The notes beneath the pieces were generated by a model, which saw nothing but the letters and a program-made list of their open reading frames with translations, searched no databases and had not been told where the DNA came from. A program made the translations under genes and the position numbers. Shown piece after piece: positions 52,747 to 61,535 of a DNA stretch of 64,000 bases. Origin of the DNA: Neobacillus soli NBRC 102451. GTDB lineage: Bacteria > Bacillota > Bacilli > Bacillales > Cytobacillaceae. Where the stretch lies: the NCBI RefSeq assembly GCF_001591665.1, contig NZ_BCVI01000042.1, positions 1 to 64,000 on the forward strand, given 5' to 3'. Each line of letters begins with the position of its first letter. The first letter of the stretch is position 1.

Positions 52747-53481
52747 TTATCTGGATCGTAGTTTAGCGGAAATTCGCATGCTGTACTTGAGGACACTCTC
52801 TACTAGGAAGTTATGTCTTTCTTCAGTAATGTTTAGATTGACATAGCCGATGCTGATGGCCCCAATTAGTTCATTTATTTGATTAAAGATAGGGGCGGCT
52901 ACTGATGAAGTGCCTTTTGTTCTCTCCCCGTGACTCTCCTCATAGCCCTTTTTCCTTGTTTGCATTAATCCAGTTAAAAACGCATCTCTATCACCTTCAG
53001 CTACTAAACCATTGACGATTTTTAATGCTTCGCTTTGTGGCATATGAGCTAAGATGACTTTATTTGCTGCTCCAATGTTTAGTGGAATGCGTAATCCTAA
53101 TTGATCATAAATACGGATTGGGTTTTGCTGACAGTCAATTCTTTCAACGATTAATGACTCTAATCCCATTGGTTTGCTAAAATAAACACTCTCTTCAACC
53201 TCAAGCATTAATTTTTCCATTTCGGGGCGAATTAACCCGACAAAATCAAAGGTATCATACATCTGCAAGCCATATTCTAACCAGGTGTTCCCCATTGAAT
53301 AAAGTTTTAGATTTGGCTCCTGTTGGATAAGTCCGTGCTGTTTCATTGATTGTAAAAGTCGATGCATCGTGCTTACAGGTAAGTCACACTCCTTAGATAA
53401 ATCAGTAATTGAAAACCATTTCTTTGTTTCATTTCCAACGAGAACTTTGATCACAAGCATAGCCCGGTCGATGGTTTGCAT
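52747..53481 (-). CDS. IclR family transcriptional regulator
   Basis: 244 residues. The N-terminal winged HTH (about 1-65: TIDRAMLVIKVLV, SITDLSKECDLPVSTMHRLL) is followed by the IclR effector domain (about 75-244, with GAANKVILAHMP and GTSSVAAPIFNQINELIGAISIG). ATG 53481 follows AAAGGAGA. Divergent from the amidinotransferase cluster, which it most likely controls; the effector may be an arginine derivative (inference). Confidence 0.9.
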   Translation of the reverse strand: MQTIDRAMLVIKVLVGNETKKWFSITDLSKECDLPVSTMHRLLQSMKQHGLIQQEPNLKLYSMGNTWLEYGLQMYDTFDFVGLIRPEMEKLMLEVEESVYFSKPMGLESLIVERIDCQQNPIRIYDQLGLRIPLNIGAANKVILAHMPQSEALKIVNGLVAEGDRDAFLTGLMQTRKKGYEESHGERTKGTSSVAAPIFNQINELIGAISIGYVNLNITEERHNFLVESVLKYSMRISAKLRSR

Positions 53482-53553
53482 AAAGGCATCTCCTTTCCAG
53501 ATTCAATATTTAAAAAAACTTCAAAAACTAGTATTCAGTAAATTCAAAATTTA

Positions 53554-53591
53554 TTGACATGCAATACTCGCTACTATAATATCATATTATA
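53554..53591 (+). promoter_or_regulatory. Promoter and AT-rich inverted repeat of the amidinohydrolase cluster
   Basis: TTGACA (53554-53559) and TATAAT (53575-53580), spaced 15 bases. The -10 box is part of TATAATA-TCA-TATTATA (53575-53591), a perfect 7-3-7 inverted repeat that could bind the divergent IclR regulator. Confidence 0.55.
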
Positions 53592-53649
53592 AGTTTTCCT
53601 GTCAGGGGAAATGCATTCCACTATGTGGAAAAGTAAAGGAGGAGTTGCT

Positions 53650-54516
53650 TTGGCAGCATCCATGTATAAAAAACTTAACACTGTTATCGTAAAACATCCA
53701 AAAGACGCCTTTTTTAGTCAAGAACATTTAAAGAAGGAATGGAAAAAGTTCAACTATATTCATGAACCTGATTTTACAAAAGCACAGCAAGAATTTGAAC
53801 AGTTTCTTTCTATTATTAAGGAGCATGTTGATCATATTGAATATTTACCCGCATCCGAACGTGTTGGATTAGATTCTCTTTATGCCCATGATCCTGTTAA
53901 ATTCACGAAAGAGGGTGCAATTATTTTAAAATCAGGAAAAAAATTACGTCAGCCCGAAGCCGAAGCATATAAACAATTTTTAAAAGAAAAGGATATTCCT
54001 ATATTAGGTGAACTTACTGGTGAAGCAGTAGCCGATGGAGGAGATCTGGTTTGGCTGGATGATCGTACATTGTTAATCGGCCGTGGCTATCGGACGAATG
54101 ATGAAGCGATCCGCCAAATTAAGAAGATTACCAAAGATGTAGTGGACGAATGCATTGTTGTACAGCTTCCGCATGACCAAGGGGAAGAGGAATGTCTTCA
54201 TCTCATGTCTTTTATTAGTATCGTAGATGATAACCTGGCTGTTGTTTATTCGAGATTAATGCCAGTTTTTTTAAGACAAATGCTGATCAAGCGCGGCTTT
54301 CAACTGATTGAAGTTCCTGATGAAGAATATCATCGGCTGGGCTGCAATGTCCTTGCCTTAGCACCGCGAATTTGTATGATAGTTTCTGGAAACCCTTACA
54401 CGAGGCAAAAATTAGTGGATGCGGGGGCAGCAGTCTATGAATATGAAGGCAACGAAATCTCTTATTTAGGTACAGGCGGTCCGACCTGTCTCACATGTCC
54501 TGTGATCCGCACTTAA
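53650..54516 (+). CDS. Amidinotransferase / arginine deiminase-fold hydrolase
   Basis: About 288 residues, PF02274-type guanidine-modifying fold. AHDPVKFTKEGAII holds an acidic substrate residue, VADGGDLVWLDDRTLLIGRG is the His/Asp region, and the C-terminal GGPTCLTCPV supplies the nucleophilic Cys. It differs clearly from the DDAH beside it (no FPDSTFVED) and is nearer to the arginine deiminase/amidinotransferase-like 'hypothetical' branch. TTG 53650 follows AAAGGAGG correctly; ATG 53611 and 53662 are alternatives. Substrate unknown, probably a guanidino compound. Confidence 0.82.
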   Translation: MAASMYKKLNTVIVKHPKDAFFSQEHLKKEWKKFNYIHEPDFTKAQQEFEQFLSIIKEHVDHIEYLPASERVGLDSLYAHDPVKFTKEGAIILKSGKKLRQPEAEAYKQFLKEKDIPILGELTGEAVADGGDLVWLDDRTLLIGRGYRTNDEAIRQIKKITKDVVDECIVVQLPHDQGEEECLHLMSFISIVDDNLAVVYSRLMPVFLRQMLIKRGFQLIEVPDEEYHRLGCNVLALAPRICMIVSGNPYTRQKLVDAGAAVYEYEGNEISYLGTGGPTCLTCPVIRT

Positions 54517-54533
54517 TTGAAGGAGGAAAAATT

Positions 54534-55295
54534 ATGTTTAAAAATTCAATAGTCAAAGCACCTGGAGAAAGCTATATTCATGGCTTAACGACTTCTGATC
54601 TGGGGAGTCCTATTTTAGAAAAGGCACTAGAGCAGCATGAGGCTTATATTGAAGCCCTGAAAACTTGTGGGGTCGAGGTAACAGTCCTGCCAAGTCATGC
54701 GGATTTCCCGGACTCCACCTTTGTAGAAGATACGGCAGTGCTGACACCTGAGTTTGCCGTTATTTCAAATCCCGGAGCACCTTCTCGTAACGGGGAAATT
54801 TTCGAAATGGAGCCGGCGATAAAGTCCCATTATGAAAACATTTATTATATCAAGCTACCAGGAACTCTAGACGGAGGCGACATTTTACAAATTGATAACC
54901 ACTTTTATATCGGACTTTCTGCGAGAACCAATTTGGCAGGGGCTGAACAGTTAAAGAGAATTCTAGAATTGGAACATTACCAGGCGACCATTGTTCAACT
55001 AGAAAAGGTCTTTCATCTCAAAACAGGTATTTCTTATCTTGGCAATCAAACGATTGTTGTCGCTGGTGAATTTATTGAACATCCAGATTTTCATTCCTAT
55101 ACAAAAATTATCGTTCCGCCGGAAGAGGAGTATGCAGCTAATTGTATCCGTGTGAATGACTTTGTCATCATTCCTGCAGGTTTTCCTCAAACGAAACAAA
55201 AAATTAAAGAGGCTGGATATCGGACGATTGAGCTAGATATGTCTGAATTCCGAAAATTAGATGGCGGTTTAAGCTGTTTGTCACTACGTTTTTAG
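54534..55295 (+). CDS. N(G),N(G)-dimethylarginine dimethylaminohydrolase (DDAH)
   Basis: 253 residues, very close in pattern and length to Pseudomonas aeruginosa DDAH (254). Nucleophile Cys248 in GGLSCLSLRF, His161 in VFHLKTG, and acidic FPDSTFVEDTA and LDGGDIL loops are all in place. It hydrolyses methylated arginines to citrulline and a methylamine. ATG 54534 follows AAGGAGG. Second gene of the IclR-flanked cluster, 17 bases after the first amidino-hydrolase and 40 bases before a permease. Confidence 0.9.
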   Translation: MFKNSIVKAPGESYIHGLTTSDLGSPILEKALEQHEAYIEALKTCGVEVTVLPSHADFPDSTFVEDTAVLTPEFAVISNPGAPSRNGEIFEMEPAIKSHYENIYYIKLPGTLDGGDILQIDNHFYIGLSARTNLAGAEQLKRILELEHYQATIVQLEKVFHLKTGISYLGNQTIVVAGEFIEHPDFHSYTKIIVPPEEEYAANCIRVNDFVIIPAGFPQTKQKIKEAGYRTIELDMSEFRKLDGGLSCLSLRF

Positions 55296-55335
55296 GAACA
55301 CGGCGGACTGCGAATATAAAAGGGGTGTGTGAGGG

Positions 55336-56742
55336 ATGGTTGAACAAGAGGGTCAGCTGAATCAGCTAAATCGATCAATGAAACGTCGTCATTTGTTTAT
55401 GCTTTCGTTAGGAGGAGTCATTGGAACAGGGTTATTTTTAAATGCGGGCTATACCATTAATCAGGCAGGCGCTGGTGGTGCTTTAATAGGGTATTTATTT
55501 GGCGGGATTATTTTATACTTGGTTATGGTGTGCCTAGGGGAACTTGCTGTTCACATGCCTGTAACGGGCTCATTTCAAACATATGCAAGTAAGTTTATCA
55601 GTCCTTCCGCTGGATTTTCGTTAGGATGGATGTATTTCATTGGTTCAGCTACAACGGCTGGGGTTGAATTTACCGCGGCAGGAATGATCATGAAACGGTG
55701 GTTTCCTGATGTTTCAGTCTGGGTCTGGTGTGCTGTTTTTATCCTACTGTTATTTGTCCTCAACGCTCTTACAACCAAAGGCTTCGCCGAGGCGGAATAT
55801 TGGTTTGCCGGTATTAAAGTTGTTGCTGTAATTTTCTTTATTGTGATTGGTTTCGCAGCTATTTTTGGAATCATTCCATTGGCTGGCCGTCCCGCACCAT
55901 TTTTAGATAACCTAGCACCATCTGGCTTATTCCCTGCAGGTTTTGTCATTCTTTTTGTAACGATGATGAATGTAATCTTTTCCTATCAAGGGTCTGAATT
56001 GATTGGAATTGCGGCAGGGGAAAGTGAGGAGCCGCAAAAGAATATTCCACGAGCAATCCGAAATGTCCTATTTCGAATTATTGTCTTTTATCTTGCTTCT
56101 ATTATTATCTTATCCGCTATTTTTCCAGCAAAGGAATTGGGTTTATTGGAAAGCCCATTTGTAACCCTTATGGATATGGCAGGAATTCCTTTTGCTCCAG
56201 ATATTATGAACTTTGTTATTCTAACAGCGATATTATCGGTTGGAAACTCATGTATTTACGCGTCGACCCGTTTACTGTGGGCGATGGCACAAGATGGAAT
56301 GGCGCCTAAACGGTTTGGAAGACTATCAAAACGTAAAGTTCCATTTGCTGCGCTCGTGTTTACAATGGCCTTTTCTCTATTATCCTTGCTAACTAGCTTC
56401 ATTGCAGCGGGCACTGTGTTTGTATTGTTAATGTCTATTGCCGGCATTTCTGTTACGATTTCTTGGATTGGTATCGCACTATCACAGCTGATGTTTCGGA
56501 GAAAATATCTGCAAACTGGCGGCAAATTAGCGGATTTACAATACAAAGTTCCGTTTTATCCAGTGATCCCAATTGTTTGTATCGTATTCTGTGTTTCTAT
56601 CTTAATATTCCTGGCCTTTGACCCGACCCAATTAGTCGGTTTACTAGTAGGATTAGGATTCCTAGCTCTATGCTACATCTTTTACTATATTAAGAATAAA
56701 AAGGACAAAATGAGCACAAATAACCACGTAGACATTCGATAG
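55336..56742 (+). CDS. Amino-acid permease, arginine-type (APC superfamily)
   Basis: 468 residues with twelve helices. SLGGVIGTGLFLNAGYTINQAG is TM1, and SYQGSELIGIAAGESEEPQK is TM6. It resembles RocE-like and other basic amino-acid permeases. ATG 55336 follows GGGTGTGTGAGGG. Its place between DDAH and RocB suggests uptake of arginine or methylarginine; the specificity is inference. Confidence 0.87.
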   Translation: MVEQEGQLNQLNRSMKRRHLFMLSLGGVIGTGLFLNAGYTINQAGAGGALIGYLFGGIILYLVMVCLGELAVHMPVTGSFQTYASKFISPSAGFSLGWMYFIGSATTAGVEFTAAGMIMKRWFPDVSVWVWCAVFILLLFVLNALTTKGFAEAEYWFAGIKVVAVIFFIVIGFAAIFGIIPLAGRPAPFLDNLAPSGLFPAGFVILFVTMMNVIFSYQGSELIGIAAGESEEPQKNIPRAIRNVLFRIIVFYLASIIILSAIFPAKELGLLESPFVTLMDMAGIPFAPDIMNFVILTAILSVGNSCIYASTRLLWAMAQDGMAPKRFGRLSKRKVPFAALVFTMAFSLLSLLTSFIAAGTVFVLLMSIAGISVTISWIGIALSQLMFRRKYLQTGGKLADLQYKVPFYPVIPIVCIVFCVSILIFLAFDPTQLVGLLVGLGFLALCYIFYYIKNKKDKMSTNNHVDIR

Positions 56743-56850
56743 TGGTGTCGTAGTGGTGTCATTGCGGTGTCATCATTGTGTGTCACATTGTGGTGTCAGG
56801 CACCATCCGTGGACAGTTGGTGGTATTTGTCCATCCCAGGCGGACAGTTT
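56743..56850 (+). repeat. Dispersed palindromic element, left arm with stuttered copies
   Basis: GGTGTCAGGCACC at 56792-56804, then CGTGGACAG and TTTGTCC, without a right arm. Before it, fragments GTGGTGTC, GTGGTGTCATT, GGTGTCATCATT and TGTCACATT repeat irregularly from 56743, like the stutter at 16050. Confidence 0.8.
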
Positions 56851-56892
56851 CAAGTTGCTATTTTGTAAATTAATTAAAGGGGTAATCGTGTA

Positions 56893-58500
56893 ATGACACA
56901 ACTATGTTGGGGGACACCTGAGGAACTTCGTGGGCTTTTGTGCGAAGTAGTGAGCTGGAGAAGCATGACATTGACAGAGGGTGAACGTAATTTTCCTTCG
57001 AAAGTAGAAGCCAAACTGCGAGGGGTGGGCTATTTTCAGGCCAATCCTAATCATTTACAACTTCACGATGCTGATCAGGGCAGGCGGTTCTTAACGGCTT
57101 TATATAAACATCCTGATGCCAAAGAAACCATCGTTCTTATTAGTCACTTTGATACAGTAAATACAGAAGAATATGGTGATTTGGAGGCTTTTGCATATCA
57201 GCCGGAAGAGCTGACTAAATTGCTTCACGGAAGAATGAATGAGTTACCAGAAGATGCCCAAAAGGACCTTAAATCTGGAGAATATTTATTCGGCAGAGGC
57301 ACGATGGATATGAAAATGGGACTTGTTATGCATATGGGATTAATCGAAAAAGCAACGGTCGAACAATGGCAGGTGAATCTTCTTTTGTTAACCGTGCCAG
57401 ATGAGGAAGTAAATTCGTCTGGTATGCGTGCCGCGGTACCGAAATTATTAGAAATAAAGGAAAAGCATGATCTCACCTATAAGCTTTTCTTGAACGGAGA
57501 ACCGGTATTTACACAAGAACCGGGCGACGGAAATTATTATGTATATTCAGGTTCCATAGGTAAAATTATGCCATCTGCACTTTTCTATGGGAAAGAGACA
57601 CATGTTGGGGAACCTCTCAGTGGAATCACAGCACCCTATATTGCATCGTTTTTGACGCAGAGGATGGAGTGGAATATGAGTTTGCAAGAAACAGTGAGAG
57701 GTGAAACAACCCCGCTTCCGGTCACACTTCAACAAAAGGATTTAAAACTTGAATACTCTGTTCAAACACCATACCGTGCAGCAGCATTGTATAATGTGTT
57801 TTTAATGGAGCGGAATGCGGAAGAAATCATGGATCTTTTTGAAAAAGTTGCCGTCAACGCCGCTAGATCCTGCAACAAGAAGTATATGGAGGTCTGCAAA
57901 GAGCAGTCTGTCGACCCAGTTGGTGAAGTGAGTGTATTACGTTATGAAGTTTTACTAGAGCATGCGATTAATAAATTTGGAACGGATTTTGTCGAAGCAA
58001 TCAAGGCTGCCATTCATGCACATCCTGAATGGGATGACCGAGAGAAATCCTTCCGAATTGCAGATACTTTAATGATTCAGTGTCAGGAACTTGCACCGGC
58101 GATGGTTTTGCTGTTTGCACCGCCTTATTATCCAGCGGTAAACTCTTCAAATGATGAACTTGTTATACAATGTGTGGACTACCTTAAGGAGCAAGGTCCT
58201 GCAAGATTTGATTTGGCCGTTCGGCAAGTTCACTATTTTAATGGGATTAGCGACTTAAGCTATGTAAATTATCAGGATGATGGGGAAGGATGGACGGTTT
58301 TCAAATCAAATACCCCGGTATGGGGCACCAGCTACAGCATCCCATTCGATGCAATGAAAGAACTTAAAGCTCCTGTCTTAAATGTCGGCCCGCTCGGGAA
58401 AGACGCCCACAAACGAACAGAGCGTCTCCATATGAAAAGTGCATTTGAAGAAGTTCCGGTACTTGTAGAAGGTATGATAAAAATGATGATTAATAATTAG
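56893..58500 (+). CDS. rocB: RocB-type M20 arginine-utilisation peptidase
   Basis: M20-family hydrolase, 535 residues, like RocB of the B. subtilis arginine-degradation locus. Metal-site motifs are SHFDTV, GRGTMDMKMG and TVPDEEVNSSGM; the long N-terminus EELRGLLCEVVSWRSMT and C-terminal LNVGPLGKDAHKRTERLHM are RocB-specific. Its exact reaction is not known to me. ATG 56893 follows AAAGGGG. It completes the arginine-derivative cluster, though separated from the permease by the stuttered palindromic element. Confidence 0.88.
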   Translation: MTQLCWGTPEELRGLLCEVVSWRSMTLTEGERNFPSKVEAKLRGVGYFQANPNHLQLHDADQGRRFLTALYKHPDAKETIVLISHFDTVNTEEYGDLEAFAYQPEELTKLLHGRMNELPEDAQKDLKSGEYLFGRGTMDMKMGLVMHMGLIEKATVEQWQVNLLLLTVPDEEVNSSGMRAAVPKLLEIKEKHDLTYKLFLNGEPVFTQEPGDGNYYVYSGSIGKIMPSALFYGKETHVGEPLSGITAPYIASFLTQRMEWNMSLQETVRGETTPLPVTLQQKDLKLEYSVQTPYRAAALYNVFLMERNAEEIMDLFEKVAVNAARSCNKKYMEVCKEQSVDPVGEVSVLRYEVLLEHAINKFGTDFVEAIKAAIHAHPEWDDREKSFRIADTLMIQCQELAPAMVLLFAPPYYPAVNSSNDELVIQCVDYLKEQGPARFDLAVRQVHYFNGISDLSYVNYQDDGEGWTVFKSNTPVWGTSYSIPFDAMKELKAPVLNVGPLGKDAHKRTERLHMKSAFEEVPVLVEGMIKMMINN

Positions 58501-58505
58501 GAAGG

Positions 58506-58537
58506 AACTGATTCGCCTCGTCGAATCAGTTTTTTTG
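58506..58537 (+). terminator. Terminator after rocB
   Basis: AACTGATTCG / CGAATCAGTT with loop CCTCGT, then seven T. Confidence 0.92.
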
Positions 58538-58549
58538 TTTATCTTTTGT

Positions 58550-58562
58550 GGTGCCTGACACC
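58550..58562 (+). repeat. Dispersed palindromic element, right arm only
   Basis: A lone GGTGCCTGACACC directly after the rocB terminator. It creates a spurious upstream start for the next reading frame. Confidence 0.75.
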
Positions 58563-58671
58563 TGATGTGTATAGAAATGGAAATGTGCTTGAAACCTATT
58601 GCTTTTTATTTCCAGTTATAATATACTACATTACAACACTAATGCACTATATTTGGAGAGGAGGAGAACGT

Positions 58672-59052
58672 TTGATTCTTAATCTGGACGGGACGAAGCC
58701 GATTTATTTGCAGATTTCTGAGTGGCTGGAGCGGGAGATTTTAAATGGAAACTTTGAAAGTGATCAAAAGATTTACTCGCAGTATCAGCTGGCGGAGATT
58801 TTTAATATTAATCCCGCAACGGCAGCTAAGGGTCTCAATATATTAGCAGATGAAAATATTCTTTATAAAAAGCGCGGGCTTGGGATGTTTGTGGCGAGCA
58901 CCGCCAAAGAAATGATTCTTGACAAGCGGAAAAACCAAACGTTAAAACGGTTAGTAACGGAAATTGTCCTGGAGGCTGAACGTTTGAAAGTGAGCAAACA
59001 GGAATTAATCGAAATGATCAAAGCGGCAGACATTGGGGAGGTAGAGCAATGA
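58672..59052 (+). CDS. GntR family regulator, YtrA subfamily
   Basis: 126 residues, short as in the YtrA subfamily: a winged HTH (about 1-75, PIYLQISEWLEREILNGNF, YSQYQLAEIFNINPATAAKG) and a brief dimerisation tail. TTG 58672 follows GGAGAGGAGGAG; the longer reading from 58546 begins in the palindromic arm. Its stop overlaps the ABC ATPase start (ATGA). YtrA regulators usually repress their own ABC operon and respond to cell-envelope stress. Confidence 0.9.
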   Translation: MILNLDGTKPIYLQISEWLEREILNGNFESDQKIYSQYQLAEIFNINPATAAKGLNILADENILYKKRGLGMFVASTAKEMILDKRKNQTLKRLVTEIVLEAERLKVSKQELIEMIKAADIGEVEQ

Positions 59053-59945
59053 ATGTGATCGAGTGTAATAGATTGACGAAAGCTTATGGGGGAGCCAAAG
59101 CCTTAAACAACCTATCGTTTAAACTAGAAGAAAATAAAATTATCGGGCTCATTGGCCGAAATGGGGCTGGGAAAACTACGCTGTTAAAAATTATAGCCGG
59201 TTTTATGAAGGAAACCTCTGGGGAGATACAGGTTTTAGCAGAAAAACCCTTTAACAATCTAACGGTTTCAGCCAATGTCATCTTTATTCATGATCAAATG
59301 AATCTTCCAACAGCATTAAATCTAAAGGAAATTTTACAAGCGGCAGCCCGCTTTTATGAAAATTGGGATGATGAGCTGGCCAACCGTCTATTTGATTATT
59401 TCTCATTCAACTCATCCCAGCATTATCAAGGGCTTTCGAAGGGAATGAAAAGTACCTTTCATATGATTTTAGGATTATCTGCCCGATGTTCGTTAACGCT
59501 TTTTGATGAACCGACGACAGGGATGGATGCAGCGGTAAGGAAAGATTTTTATCGGGCCTTATTGAAGGACTATATTGCCCATCCCCGCACAATCATTATT
59601 TCAAGCCATCATTTGAATGAGATTGAGGATTTATTAGAAGATATTCTCCTTATCAAAGATGGGAAAGAGTATCTTCATCTGCCGGTAGCCGATTTGAAGG
59701 AATGGGCCATCGGTCTTCAAGGGAAGACGGCTGTCGTTGATGAATGGACACAGAATCAAGAGGTTATTTTTACAAAAAGCATAGGTATTGATCAGTCGTA
59801 TGTCGTTGTTAGGAATCATTTTTCCGAAGCGGATTGGCAAACGGCCCGTACTGCGGGGGTCGTCCTCACACCAGTTACTTCTAGTGATCTTTGTGTTTAT
59901 TTGACTAGTAAAACGACAGGGGGAATTGATGATGTCTTTAACTAA
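59049..59945 (+). CDS. ABC transporter ATP-binding protein (YtrB-like)
   Basis: 298 residues. Walker A GRNGAGKTTL, signature-like YQGLSKGMKSTFHMI (divergent SKGMK instead of SGGQ), Walker B LTLFDEPTTGMD, and H-loop SSHHLNEIE. The divergent signature is typical of the YtrB/BcrA-like exporters. It overlaps the regulator by 4 bases and the permease by 14. Confidence 0.9.
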   Translation: MNVIECNRLTKAYGGAKALNNLSFKLEENKIIGLIGRNGAGKTTLLKIIAGFMKETSGEIQVLAEKPFNNLTVSANVIFIHDQMNLPTALNLKEILQAAARFYENWDDELANRLFDYFSFNSSQHYQGLSKGMKSTFHMILGLSARCSLTLFDEPTTGMDAAVRKDFYRALLKDYIAHPRTIIISSHHLNEIEDLLEDILLIKDGKEYLHLPVADLKEWAIGLQGKTAVVDEWTQNQEVIFTKSIGIDQSYVVVRNHFSEADWQTARTAGVVLTPVTSSDLCVYLTSKTTGGIDDVFN

Positions 59946-60678
59946 GGTTCGTCTGACAGATGTGGTGAAAAAACAATATGCCTATAAGCTGAAGGCATAT
60001 ATTCAAGTATTCACCACCCTTATCGCACTGCAGCTGTTAGCCATTTTCTTTTCATTGAATGGTGTCGGGTCAATGGGTTCGAGCAGTGAAAGTTTGGAAA
60101 TGGATGTCCATTATTATTCAGCGGATATTGTTGTCTTTTTTACGATGCTATGGAGTTTTATTATCGCCATCCTTATTACGACAAAGGCTTATCGAAATGA
60201 CGATTTTGTCTTTGTTACGAATAGGGTCAGCAGTAATCTATCGAATGCTTTGTTTTTACTGACGGCTAGCGTCATCGGCGGGGTAACGGCGATAATGTCC
60301 TCTTATTTAATGAAAGTAATCATGTATTTCTTTGTTGATGCGCAATATCTTAACGGCACGAGTATAATGGCTGCCCCAATGGAATGGCTATTGGGCATTT
60401 TCTCGACTACCTGCTACGTGTTCCTCTTAGGTGCGTTAGGTTATTGGGTCGGAACGCTGATTCAAATAAATAAAGCATTCGCTTTACTTTTGCCAGCCTT
60501 ATTTTTCGGGGCATTCATTGTCGAGGGTACCGGGACGGCAAAGCTTGTGTCGACCGTATATGACTTTATTTTTACGGAGTCATCTATCCTTTTATTTATC
60601 GTCAAGATTATCGTTATTGCGGGTCTGCTTTTTTCAAGCAGCATGGTTTTTTCAAATAGAATGGAGGTTAAACAATGA
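59932..60678 (+). CDS. ABC exporter permease
   Basis: About 248 residues with six membrane helices, from KLKAYIQVFTTLIALQLLAI to the C-terminal SSILLFIVKIIVIAGLLFSS. No enzymatic motif. ATG 59932 is chosen by spacing from AGGGGGAA (59918-59925); ATG 59929 is equally possible. It works with the ATPase upstream; cargo unknown. Confidence 0.83.
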   Translation: MSLTKVRLTDVVKKQYAYKLKAYIQVFTTLIALQLLAIFFSLNGVGSMGSSSESLEMDVHYYSADIVVFFTMLWSFIIAILITTKAYRNDDFVFVTNRVSSNLSNALFLLTASVIGGVTAIMSSYLMKVIMYFFVDAQYLNGTSIMAAPMEWLLGIFSTTCYVFLLGALGYWVGTLIQINKAFALLLPALFFGAFIVEGTGTAKLVSTVYDFIFTESSILLFIVKIIVIAGLLFSSSMVFSNRMEVKQ

Positions 60679-61388
60679 TTATGATCGCACCTTTTCTTAT
60701 TATTCTTGTCATTGTAATCGTTGCTTTTATGGCCATATTTATGAAAAAGTCGGTAAACAAAAAAGGGAAATACGTCTATAGCAATCGGGTGCGCTGGATA
60801 GTAGGCGGCTATCTGGCAGTCCTACTAATCTGTGCGGGCATCGATATGGTTCATCCTTTTAAAGGAATGGCTGACTTGAAAAAGGTTAATACCGAAAAAC
60901 TAAATAAAGAAAGTACAGATTTATACGATGCGGCTGTAGCCGGGAGAATTGATACGGTGGACAGCAAATATATCGATAAAAAGTGGGATCTCAGCTTTGA
61001 AGACCAAAAGTTAAATATTGCCGTTGAAAACGACGAATACTTTTATACACAGATATTTGTTGATAGAAAGAATTCAAATGATGATAAAATTGAAGCCATT
61101 TTTTATAAAACAAGAGCTAGTGCAAATGGGATGGATATTACCAAGCTGACGCACCCGATTCGTCTAGAATTAGCGGGGAATACATTGTTCTTAAAAAATC
61201 CAAAGAAAGTAAAACTTGAATTCACAACGTTTAATAATGTCTTTACGGTCAACCAATTTACCGGAGAGGATTCGTTATTCTCACACCATTCGGAGTTTTC
61301 CGGCGGGCAAAGCATCCTGTACTTGCGAATTCCAAAGGATCTTCAACTAATCGACAAATCAAACCTAAACCTCGAATATGTTGAATAG
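60675..61388 (+). CDS. Membrane-anchored protein of the YtrA-type operon
   Basis: 237 residues, family not recognised. Two N-terminal membrane helices (about 4-22 and 37-55) are followed by an extracytoplasmic beta-rich domain (about 60-237). It starts with a 4-base overlap with the permease (ATGA), so it is an integral part of the operon. It might sense or bind the exported compound; that is inference. Confidence 0.75.
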   Translation: MIMIAPFLIILVIVIVAFMAIFMKKSVNKKGKYVYSNRVRWIVGGYLAVLLICAGIDMVHPFKGMADLKKVNTEKLNKESTDLYDAAVAGRIDTVDSKYIDKKWDLSFEDQKLNIAVENDEYFYTQIFVDRKNSNDDKIEAIFYKTRASANGMDITKLTHPIRLELAGNTLFLKNPKKVKLEFTTFNNVFTVNQFTGEDSLFSHHSEFSGGQSILYLRIPKDLQLIDKSNLNLEYVE

Positions 61389-61389
61389 T

Positions 61390-61402
61390 TGTGCCTGACA
61401 CC
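61390..61402 (+). repeat. Dispersed palindromic element, degenerate right arm
   Basis: TGTGCCTGACACC just after the stop codon of the preceding gene, followed by ACCCGT. One arm only. Confidence 0.65.
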
Positions 61403-61500
61403 ACCCGTAATAGCGTCTTTTCCCAGTATGATGGAATTTGAATTTATCATTAATAGAATCTAAATATTTAAGGTAAAAAGGATTAGTTGTATGAAACAAG

Positions 61501-61529
61501 AGGACGGAATAGCCTGCCGTCCTTTTTTG
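61501..61529 (+). terminator. Terminator of the GntR-ABC operon
   Basis: AGGACGG / CCGTCCT (61501-61507, 61517-61523) with a 9-base loop and a T run. Confidence 0.85.
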
Positions 61530-61535
61530 TTGGAA

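Noticed and set aside
58546-58671. Longer reading of the GntR regulator
   Set aside because: It begins in a GGTGCCTGACACC arm and adds a non-homologous 42 residues; TTG 58672 has a strong ribosome site and family-like start.
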